Shown here one piece after another: positions 1 to 5,489 of a stretch of DNA of 5,489 bases. Positions within the stretch are counted from its first letter, which is position 1, and every line of letters begins with the position of its first letter. Location of the stretch: assembly GCA_024639625.1 (NCBI GenBank), contig JAHEIA010000246.1, positions 1 through 5,489 on the forward strand, given 5' to 3'. The DNA is from Chromatiales bacterium (GTDB lineage: Bacteria; Pseudomonadota; Gammaproteobacteria; Chromatiales; Chromatiaceae). The position numbers and the translations under genes are program-made. The notes beneath the pieces are model-generated. The model did not search any database. It was not told the DNA's origin and saw only the letters and a list, made by a program, of their open reading frames with translations.

Positions 1-1989
1 ACCCTACTGGCGGCAGAGACAATTGAAGCGATCCGCTATGTTTACGGGCTTGAACCGGAACCTTACCCTGGATTTGAACTCGCGGGCGGCACATCCACCA
101 ATGGCGGAAGTGAGGAAGGTCTTATCGGCCACCTCAACGGTGCTATCGACGATATCCAGCTCCGCTCCTGGGGTATCCAGTTGGTGGACGGGCGCATGCC
201 CGGCTTTGCTGCCATCGTCGGTGCCGCAAAATCAAACAAAGTCGCCGTCAAGATCGTACGCGAGCTTCAGCGCCGCAACATCCTCACCTTCCTCTCTGGT
301 AACGTCAACGGACGATCGATCATCGATCAGCTCCAGGAAGAAGGCGTAGAACTGGGGTACGACACCTACACTGTCCCCTTCGGCACCGATACCATCAGCG
401 CCATTTATGCCCTTGGCTTTGCCTCCCGTTCCGCCCTCACTTTCGGCGGTCTCAAGGCAGGTCAGGCGCGCGATATTCTACTGTACAACCGCGAGCGTGT
501 GTTTGCCTTCGTCCTCGCCCTCGGCGAAGTGGACGATCTCAAATACGCCGCAGCTGCCGGGGCGATAAACTTCGGCTTCCCAGTGATCGCCGATACAGTT
601 ATCCCCGAGATTCTGCCTACCGGCGTGACGCAGTATGAGCATGTCGTCAGCATGCCCTTCAATGAGATTGACGGCGCAGATGATCTCGAAAAAGCCGAAC
701 GCCTGGTGCAGAAATGCATCGAAGTGCGCGGCGTCAAAGTCCAGGTTGCCGACGTCCCCGTCCCCGTCCCCTACGGATCTGCCTTCGAAGGTGAGGTTGT
801 CCGCCGTGCGGATATGCGCATCGAATTCGGCGGCAAGAAATCCAGGGCTTTTGAATATCTCTATAGTGCCGAGCTTGATGATGTTGTCGACGGCCGTGTC
901 GAGGTTGTCGGACCTGATTTTGATGAGATCGAAGACCAGGGATCTATGGATCTCGGCATTGTCATCCGCGTAGCTGGCCGCCAGATGCAGGATGATTTTG
1001 AGCCTGTGCTTGAGCGCCAGATTCACTATTTTGTCAACGGCGCATCTGGAGTACAACACATCGGCCAGCGCGACATCACCTGGATCCGCCTTTCAAGCTC
1101 CGCGGTAGACAAGGGATTTAACCTCGAACACTTTGGTAAGATCCTGCATGCCCGCTTCCATTCCGACTTCGGCGCCATCGTGGATAAGGTTGAAGTCACG
1201 ATCTATACCGATCCGGAACAAGTTGAGGAATGGCTCGGAAAAGCCCGCGAGTCCTATGACTTCCGCAACAAGCGTCTCGCAGACCTCACCGATGATGCTG
1301 TCGATGAGTTCTACTCCTGCACCCTGTGCCAGTCCTTCGCCCCCGACCACGTCTGTGTGGTCAGCCCCGAACGTCTCGGGCTGTGCGGTGCCTACAACTG
1401 GCTGGACTGCAAAGCCTCCTTCAACATCAACCCCACTGGCCCCAACCAACCCATCCGCCTCGGACGTCCTATCGACGTTGATAAGGGTTACTGGTCCGGC
1501 ACCAATGAATATGCCGAGCAGTCGTCTCACGGCGTGGTGGAAGAGGTGGCTATGTACTCGATCATGGAAAACCCCATGACCGCCTGCGGCTGCTTCGAAT
1601 GCATCGTCATGCTGGTGCCCGAAGCCAACGGTGTGCTAGTCGTCAACCGTGAAGATTCCAGCATGACCCCGGTTGGGATGACCTTCAGCACCCTCGCTGG
1701 AATGGCCGGCGGTGGCATTCAGACCCCCGGTGTAATGGGTGTCGGTAAATACTATCTCGTCAGCCCCAAGTTCATCTCTGCCGACGGTGGCTTCAAGCGC
1801 ATCGTCTGGATGAGCAGTGTGCTCAAAGAGACCATGTCTGACGAACTGAAGGCCGTTGCCGAACGAGAAGGCGACCCGGATCTGATCGACCGCATCGCTG
1901 ATGAACGTATTGCCACCACTGTGGAGGAACTTCTCGCCCATCTGGAAGAGCACAACCACCCCGCCCTGGTGATGGACCCGATGTTCTAG
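1..1989 (+). CDS. acsB: Acetyl-CoA synthase (CODH/ACS beta subunit), 5'-truncated
   Basis: Cytoplasmic enzyme that condenses CO, a methyl group from CFeSP and CoA into acetyl-CoA. The frame is open from base 1 to the TAG at 1987-1989 (662 residues), so the gene starts upstream; the TTG at 181 is an internal Leu codon, not the start. A-cluster ligands are all present: C440, C443, C452 and C462 for the [4Fe-4S] cubane and bridge, and the C529-G-C531 motif for the distal nickel. Their spacing (3, 9, 10, 67) equals that of Moorella C506/509/518/528/595. F446 matches Moorella F512; I59, V62 and F148 match the gas-tunnel residues I146, V149 and F229; W361 matches W427. Q352 sits where Moorella has W418. 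The N-terminal CODH-contact domain is present, which marks a bacterial-type ACS rather than archaeal CdhC. By alignment from memory about 105 N-terminal residues are missing, implying roughly 770 residues in full, slightly longer than Moorella (729). First visible gene of the operon. Confidence 0.97.
   Translation, partial: TLLAAETIEAIRYVYGLEPEPYPGFELAGGTSTNGGSEEGLIGHLNGAIDDIQLRSWGIQLVDGRMPGFAAIVGAAKSNKVAVKIVRELQRRNILTFLSGNVNGRSIIDQLQEEGVELGYDTYTVPFGTDTISAIYALGFASRSALTFGGLKAGQARDILLYNRERVFAFVLALGEVDDLKYAAAAGAINFGFPVIADTVIPEILPTGVTQYEHVVSMPFNEIDGADDLEKAERLVQKCIEVRGVKVQVADVPVPVPYGSAFEGEVVRRADMRIEFGGKKSRAFEYLYSAELDDVVDGRVEVVGPDFDEIEDQGSMDLGIVIRVAGRQMQDDFEPVLERQIHYFVNGASGVQHIGQRDITWIRLSSSAVDKGFNLEHFGKILHARFHSDFGAIVDKVEVTIYTDPEQVEEWLGKARESYDFRNKRLADLTDDAVDEFYSCTLCQSFAPDHVCVVSPERLGLCGAYNWLDCKASFNINPTGPNQPIRLGRPIDVDKGYWSGTNEYAEQSSHGVVEEVAMYSIMENPMTACGCFECIVMLVPEANGVLVVNREDSSMTPVGMTFSTLAGMAGGGIQTPGVMGVGKYYLVSPKFISADGGFKRIVWMSSVLKETMSDELKAVAEREGDPDLIDRIADERIATTVEELLAHLEEHNHPALVMDPMF
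754..771 (+). repeat. Three tandem GTCCCC hexamers inside acsB
   Basis: Three perfect head-to-tail copies of gtcccc encode Val-Pro-Val-Pro-Val-Pro (AcsB residues 252-257), just before the Y-G-S-A-F-E-G-E segment. In Moorella AcsB this falls near the boundary between the first and second domains, where a proline-rich linker is plausible. It is in frame and does not disturb the gene. Confidence 0.7.
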
Positions 1990-1991
1990 AC

Positions 1992-2017
1992 GCAAAATCT
2001 GCAGCTGCAGATTTTGC
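1992..2017. other. 26-bp perfect palindrome after acsB
   Basis: The arm gcaaaatctgcag (1992-2004) is followed directly by its exact reverse complement (2005-2017), beginning two bases after the acsB stop codon. In RNA it would fold as a long hairpin with a tip of about four bases (AGCU). No T-run follows (the next bases are AATGGG), so it is not a standard intrinsic terminator, and the downstream genes belong to the same pathway. It could protect or process the mRNA 3' end of acsB, partly attenuate transcription, or be a DNA site for a dimeric regulator. The structure is certain; the role is inferred. Confidence 0.75.
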
Positions 2018-2020
2018 AAT

Positions 2021-2043
2021 GGGAGGTTCCACAGGAAACTCCC
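2021..2043 (+). other. Second stem-loop in the acsB-CBS gap
   Basis: The arms gggaggttcc (2021-2030) and ggaaactccc (2034-2043) form a 10-position stem with one G/A mismatch (2026 against 2038) and a three-base ACA loop. It lies three bases after the 26-bp palindrome and ends 12 bases before the AGGA ribosome-binding sequence of the CBS gene. The stem is GC-rich, but no T-run follows. With the first hairpin it fills most of the 76-nt gap. Confidence 0.6.
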
Positions 2044-2065
2044 CCATCAACAAACAGGAATAACT

Positions 2066-2593
2066 ATGAGCAAGGACAACCCGGCCTCGCAGCCAAAATT
2101 GGTGCGGGAATTGATGACCGTCGGAGTCGTGACATGCGGTCAGCAAACCTCCATCAAGACCATCGCCCAGGCGATAGTTGAAAAGGCTGTCGAGGCTGTG
2201 GTTGTCCTTGCAGAAGACGGTCATGCCCTCGGGATTGTCGGGCAGGATGAACTCGTCATGGCCTATGCCCACGGCAGCTATGACGACCTCACCGCTCAGG
2301 ATGTCATGTCTGATGGCCTCCCCCAGATTCCTCCGGATATCCCGATCAATGTTGCGGCCCAATTGATGCAGGATCAGAAGATCCGCGTCTTCTTCCTCAC
2401 CCACCATGCTGGTGGGATCGAATACCCCGCAGCAGTTATCTCTTACCACCATTTCCTCCGCCACCTCCAATCAAAAGAGATCGAGAAACCGGGTGATCTA
2501 GGCATTGATGCCGCCCGGAAATCTCCTATCGAGATCTTCCAGGAACGTGTAGAGGAAAAACGCAAGCAAAATCAAAATACTCACCTGGAGTGA
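2066..2593 (+). CDS. Small CBS-pair (Bateman module) protein
   Basis: A 175-residue soluble protein with no signal peptide or membrane segment, made almost wholly of two CBS motifs: about residues 11-68 (opening V-R-E-L-M-T, closing G-I-V-G-Q-D-E-L) and about 76-135 (opening A-Q-D-V-M, closing A-V-I-S-Y-H-H-F-L). CBS pairs usually bind adenine nucleotides such as AMP, ATP or S-adenosylmethionine. The usual Ser/Thr-x-x-Asp ribose/phosphate contact is degenerate here (G59-x-x-E62 and S126-x-x-H129), so the ligand may differ or be absent. The second motif is His-rich (H113, H114, H128, H129, H133). Residues 136-175 form a charged, Lys/Glu-rich, probably helical tail. The ATG at 2066 follows AGGA (2056-2059) at a good spacing. 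It sits between acsB and acsD and ends 27 bases before acsD. A nucleotide-responsive regulator or partner of the CODH/ACS complex is plausible but inferred. No catalytic domain is visible. Confidence 0.9.
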   Translation: MSKDNPASQPKLVRELMTVGVVTCGQQTSIKTIAQAIVEKAVEAVVVLAEDGHALGIVGQDELVMAYAHGSYDDLTAQDVMSDGLPQIPPDIPINVAAQLMQDQKIRVFFLTHHAGGIEYPAAVISYHHFLRHLQSKEIEKPGDLGIDAARKSPIEIFQERVEEKRKQNQNTHLE

Positions 2594-2604
2594 GAACAAA
2601 CTAC

Positions 2605-2610
2605 AAGGAG
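2605..2610 (+). promoter_or_regulatory. Strong Shine-Dalgarno of acsD
   Basis: AAGGAG lies 10 bases before the ATG at 2621 and is the best ribosome-binding match in the window. It fixes the acsD start and suggests efficient independent initiation despite the short gap after the CBS gene. Confidence 0.75.
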
Positions 2611-2620
2611 AAGAATTCAT

Positions 2621-3595
2621 ATGGCACTAGAATTTCCTAAAGATAAATGGAGTGGATCCGTCCAGGAAGTTGTCATCGGTGCCACCGCAGCCGATGGCGG
2701 CACCAGAGCCACCACTGTGACTGTCGGTGGTGAAACCACGATGCCATTTATCCACTTCGAAGCGGAGACACCAAACCGTCCGGTGTTAGCCCTGGAGATC
2801 AAGGATTTCCGTCCTGACGACTGGTCTGCCCTCTTGCTGGATTTCTGGGGAGAGGCAGCTAACGACCCGGGAGCTTGGGCAAAAGCCGCAGAGGAGGCTG
2901 GCGCAGATATGCTCCTCCTCTCTCTCAGCCTGACAGACCCGGATGGCAACCCTAATACACCCGAAGCAGCAGAAAAAGCCGCCAAGGCCGTTCTGGAAAG
3001 CTCAGGGCTTCCCCTTCTGGTCTACGGACCTGGCCAGGCAGAATTGGACAATGAGCTTCTCGTCCCCGTTGCCAATGCCTGCGCCGGAGAACGGGTGGTC
3101 CTCGGCATATGCGAGGATAAGAACTACCGCACTCTGGTAGCCACTGCCATGGCCAACGGCCATTTGGTGGTTGGCCGCGCCCCTATGGACGTCAACCTCT
3201 CCAAGCAGCTTAACATCCTCATCAAGGATGCCGGCCTGCCCATGGATCGAGTTTTGATGGATCCCACCACCGGTGCACTTGGGTACGGCATTGAATACGG
3301 CTTCTCCGTGATGGAACGCCTCAGACTGGCCGCCCTGCGCGGCGACGTAATGACCCAATCGCCTATGGCCGTCAGCGTTGGCTTTGAAACCTGGAAGACC
3401 AAGGAATCCAAAGTCGGCGAGGATGTCCCTGAAACATGGGGCGACTGGGAAGAGCGCGCCATCTCCTGGGAGACGATTACAGCCATCACGTTAATCGAAG
3501 CCGGGGCAGATATCGTCATCCTCCGCCACCCGGAAAGCCTCAAGCGCGTCCGGGCAGCCGTCGATAACCTGATCACCGCCCCCGAACTGGCTTGA
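2621..3595 (+). CDS. acsD: Corrinoid iron-sulfur protein small subunit (CODH/ACS delta subunit)
   Basis: Small subunit of CFeSP, the cytoplasmic methyl carrier between methyltetrahydrofolate methyltransferase and acetyl-CoA synthase. It has 324 residues, nearly the same as Moorella AcsD (about 323). Family segments seen: V-I-G-A-T with G-G-T-R near residues 18-29, M-P-F-I-H-F-E near 41-47, N-R-P-V-L-A-L-E near 52-59, V-N-L-S-K-Q-L-N-I-L-I near 190-200, D-P-T-T-G-A-L-G-Y-G-I-E-Y near 213-225, and the C-terminal A-G-A-D-I-V-I-L-R-H-P-E. The fold known for the family is a TIM barrel that packs against AcsC and caps the corrinoid; it carries no iron-sulfur cluster, and no Cys motif is seen. The start is supported by the Shine-Dalgarno at 2605-2610. 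It lies 46 bases before acsC, as expected for subunits of one heterodimer. Confidence 0.96.
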   Translation: MALEFPKDKWSGSVQEVVIGATAADGGTRATTVTVGGETTMPFIHFEAETPNRPVLALEIKDFRPDDWSALLLDFWGEAANDPGAWAKAAEEAGADMLLLSLSLTDPDGNPNTPEAAEKAAKAVLESSGLPLLVYGPGQAELDNELLVPVANACAGERVVLGICEDKNYRTLVATAMANGHLVVGRAPMDVNLSKQLNILIKDAGLPMDRVLMDPTTGALGYGIEYGFSVMERLRLAALRGDVMTQSPMAVSVGFETWKTKESKVGEDVPETWGDWEERAISWETITAITLIEAGADIVILRHPESLKRVRAAVDNLITAPELA

Positions 3596-3641
3596 TGCCA
3601 GCCTATCGGTAGAAACCATTCAATGAAATGAGAGAATAAAA

Positions 3642-4979
3642 ATGGCAATATCTGGAATTCAAATCTACAAACTGCTGCCAAAGACAAACTGCAAGGATTG
3701 TGGTTTCCCAACCTGTATGGCCTTTGCCCTCAAGCTGGCCGCCAAACAGGTGGAACTCTCCGCCTGCCCGCATGTCAGCGAGGAAGCCCAGGCCCAGTTG
3801 GCCGCCTCATCCGAACCGCCTGTCCGTCTGATCACCCTTGAATCAGATGGTAGCAAACTTGAAGTCGGCAACGAGGTTGTCCTCTTCCGGCACGAAAAGA
3901 CATTTTATAACAAACCGGGCTTCTTCTTCCTTGTCAAGGACTCCGAAGATCCCGGCGCCATCACAGAGAAGGTCAAAGAGATCGATGCCTTCGTTGTCAA
4001 CTATGTCGGTATCGACCTTGCCGTAGATGGGTTTGCTGTCAAATCAGAGGGAGACGGAGCTGCTTTTGCCGCCGCCGTAGAGGCTGTCCGCGCTGGCAGC
4101 AAACGCCCCCTGATCCTCATCGGAGATGACCCCGCAGTATTGGCTGATGGACTGGCAAAACTGGAGGGCGAGAAACCCCTCATCGGCACCGCCAACCCGG
4201 AAAACTGGGAAGCATTTGCCGACCTCGCTATCGCCAATAAGGCCAGTCTGGTCGTCACCGCTGGTTCGCTGGAAGAGTTGGCTGACCTGACCCCAAAGAT
4301 CAAGGACAAGGGTCTCGCAGACCTGGTGCTCGATCCGCAGGTCACCGCCTTCAACGATGGCCTCGCTAAGCACACCATCCTCCGCCGCATGGCCCTGGCA
4401 AAGAACTTCCGCCCCTTTGGATTCCCCATCATTGCTTACCCATCCCAGGCCGCAACCCCGGAGGCAGAAGTCGCACTCGCTACCCAGGCAGTCACCAAAT
4501 ATGCCGGGTTCGTAGTCATGGAAAACTTCGCCCCAGAAACCCTCTACGGTCTGCTGGTACTGCGTGAAAATATCTACACTGACCCGCAGAAGCCCATCCA
4601 GGTGCAGCCTGGTGTCTACGAGATCAACCAGCCGACACCCGATGCCCCAGTTATGGTCACCACCAACTTCTCGATCACCTACTTCAGCGTCGCCAATGAG
4701 ATCGAAAGCTCCGGCCAGCCCGGATTCCTGCTCGTCGCCGATGCCGAGGGCATGTCAGTGCTCACCGCCTGGGCAGCAGGCAACTTCGATGCTGAACAGA
4801 TCGCCAAGGATGTCAAGAAGTTTGGGGTTGAAGAGAAGATCAACCACAAGTCCATCATCCTGCCCGGTCATGTGGCTGTCCTCTCCGGTGAACTAGAAGA
4901 GGAACTGCCCGGTTGGGAGATCAAGGTTGGTCCGCGAGAGTCCGTTGACTTGCCCGCCTACCTCAAGCAGGTAGCCTGA
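3642..4979 (+). CDS. acsC: Corrinoid iron-sulfur protein large subunit (CODH/ACS gamma subunit)
   Basis: Large subunit of CFeSP, which holds the cobalamin that accepts and donates the methyl group and the low-potential [4Fe-4S] cluster used in reductive activation. It has 445 residues, the usual family length. The N-terminal cluster domain shows C17-x2-C20-x4-C25-x16-C42, in the context N-C-K-D-C-G-F-P-T-C; these are the only cysteines in the protein. A TIM-barrel middle part follows, then the C-terminal corrinoid-binding domain, including N-F-S-I-T-Y-F at 342-348 and the terminal G-W-E-I-K-V-G-P-R-E-S segment typical of the family. A modest GAGAG (3630-3634) precedes the ATG by seven bases. 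It follows acsD and precedes acsV, the expected reactivator of its cobalt. Confidence 0.97.
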   Translation: MAISGIQIYKLLPKTNCKDCGFPTCMAFALKLAAKQVELSACPHVSEEAQAQLAASSEPPVRLITLESDGSKLEVGNEVVLFRHEKTFYNKPGFFFLVKDSEDPGAITEKVKEIDAFVVNYVGIDLAVDGFAVKSEGDGAAFAAAVEAVRAGSKRPLILIGDDPAVLADGLAKLEGEKPLIGTANPENWEAFADLAIANKASLVVTAGSLEELADLTPKIKDKGLADLVLDPQVTAFNDGLAKHTILRRMALAKNFRPFGFPIIAYPSQAATPEAEVALATQAVTKYAGFVVMENFAPETLYGLLVLRENIYTDPQKPIQVQPGVYEINQPTPDAPVMVTTNFSITYFSVANEIESSGQPGFLLVADAEGMSVLTAWAAGNFDAEQIAKDVKKFGVEEKINHKSIILPGHVAVLSGELEEELPGWEIKVGPRESVDLPAYLKQVA

Positions 4980-5000
4980 AAGCGATAACTGCCAAATTTA

Positions 5001-5489
5001 ATGACCAGCAACCACAAAGTCACCTTTGATACGGCTGCTGCCCCTGTTGAGGTACCCACAGGCACCACGATCACAGAGGCAGCAGCACTCGCCGGCATAT
5101 CCCTGAACCAGCCTTGCGGCGGTCAGGGTCGCTGCGGGCGTTGCGTTGTCAGGGTACAGCAAGGTGCGGTCCGTAAGCGGAGCACTTTGCGACTGACCGA
5201 GGGGGATCTTGGCGAGGGATATGCACTTGCTTGCCAGGCTGTTGTTGAAGGCGATGTCCACATCCATGTACCCGCCCAGGAGAAGGTGGAACGCCGCCTG
5301 GTCACTGACCTGACGGCCAGCAAGGTAGCTATTCCAGATGGATACAGCTATCCACAGCACCAGACTGTGCAGCGCATCGCCCTCACCATCGACCCACCCA
5401 CCATGGAAGACCAGACCGATGATTGGTCCAGGCTGCAGCGCAGCCTGCGCCTCACCGCTGGGATTGAGAATATCTCGATCTCACTTCCC
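5001..5489 (+). CDS. acsV: RACo-type corrinoid activation protein, ferredoxin plus ASKHA ATPase, 3'-truncated
   Basis: Predicted ATP-dependent reductive activator of CFeSP that returns inactive Co(II) cobalamin to Co(I). The frame is open from ATG 5001 to the window end (163 residues, no stop); relatives have roughly 600 or more. Residues 5-90 are a plant-type [2Fe-2S] ferredoxin domain with C39-x5-C45-x2-C48-x29-C78 in the context Q-P-C-G-G-Q-G-R-C-G-R-C. Residues about 95-163 begin the linker and middle domain, with the family-like L-T-I-D-P-P-T-M-E-D-Q-T. The ASKHA ATPase part (DUF4445 family) would lie beyond the window, so it is inferred from family. The start gives a normal ferredoxin-domain N-terminus, but no clear Shine-Dalgarno is seen in the 21-base gap after acsC, so translation may depend on coupling. 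Related ferredoxin/DUF4445 proteins activate other corrinoid methyltransferases; the position after acsC favours the CFeSP activator. Confidence 0.9.
   Translation, partial: MTSNHKVTFDTAAAPVEVPTGTTITEAAALAGISLNQPCGGQGRCGRCVVRVQQGAVRKRSTLRLTEGDLGEGYALACQAVVEGDVHIHVPAQEKVERRLVTDLTASKVAIPDGYSYPQHQTVQRIALTIDPPTMEDQTDDWSRLQRSLRLTAGIENISISLP

Noticed and set aside
181..183. TTG as a possible acsB start
   Set aside because: In-frame sequence from base 1 to 180 already matches the AcsB N-terminal domain (A-A-E-T-I-E-A-I-R-Y), so the start is upstream of the window.
314..328. 15-base palindrome gatcgat-c-atcgatc
   Set aside because: It lies inside conserved acsB coding sequence and is readily explained by Ile/Asp codons; no partner copy or regulatory context was seen.
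23..349. 108-residue plus-strand open frame starting with ATG near the window edge
   Set aside because: It is out of frame with acsB, which is open from base 1 and matches the family there. The composition is Ser/Thr-rich, as expected for a frame shadow.
478..1059. 193-residue open frame on the minus strand inside acsB
   Set aside because: It lies wholly opposite strongly conserved AcsB sequence, has no recognisable domain, and is explained by the codon bias of the real gene.
1992..2043. Intrinsic transcription terminator after acsB
   Set aside because: Both hairpins lack a following T-run and the downstream genes belong to the same pathway and strand, so full termination here is unlikely.
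1823..2470. 215-residue minus-strand open frame spanning the acsB end and the CBS gene
   Set aside because: It crosses two clear genes and the hairpin gap on the opposite strand; its sequence is low-complexity mirror coding with no family features.
2613..2659. GAATTC, CATATG and GGATCC restriction-type sites around the acsD start, suggesting a cloning construct
   Set aside because: Each is a 6-base match expected by chance, no vector sequence is seen, and the flanks continue as a natural operon.
3124..3711. 195-residue minus-strand open frame over acsD and the acsC start
   Set aside because: It is antisense to conserved AcsD and to the AcsC cluster motif and resembles no known protein.

Overview
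The window is one stretch of a carbonyl branch (Wood-Ljungdahl, reductive acetyl-CoA) operon. All five genes lie on the + strand and none shows an internal promoter or terminator. In order they are: acsB (acetyl-CoA synthase, 5' end cut off by the window), a small CBS-pair protein, acsD and acsC (small and large subunits of the corrinoid iron-sulfur protein, CFeSP), and the start of acsV (the RACo-type corrinoid reactivator, 3' end cut off). The gaps are 76, 27, 46 and 21 nt, so coding sequence fills almost everything. The only gap with visible structure is the first, which holds two tandem stem-loops.

The genes work together as follows. CFeSP (AcsC+AcsD) carries a methyl group on its cobalamin from methyl-tetrahydrofolate to the A-cluster of AcsB. 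AcsB joins it to CO made by CO dehydrogenase (AcsA, not in this window) and to CoA, giving acetyl-CoA. When the cobalt is accidentally oxidised to Co(II), AcsV is expected to return it to Co(I) using its N-terminal [2Fe-2S] domain and ATP. The CBS protein is not a known part of this machinery. Its position suggests a regulatory or energy-sensing role, but that is inference.

Organism: an anaerobic bacterium with a bacterial-type ACS. AcsB has the N-terminal domain that archaeal CdhC lacks, and RACo-type activators are typical of bacteria. The DNA is moderately GC-rich with C/G-favoured third positions. AcsB differs noticeably from the Moorella-type enzyme, with insertions in its N-terminal half, so a classic clostridial acetogen is less likely. 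An anaerobic Chloroflexota or similar uncultured lineage is a guess at low confidence.

The core pathway is well described. The less ordinary points are the CBS gene inside the operon, the tandem hairpins in front of it, a substitution at the AcsB position matching Moorella Trp418, and extra segments in AcsB. Comparisons with Moorella thermoacetica proteins were made from memory and should be confirmed by alignment.
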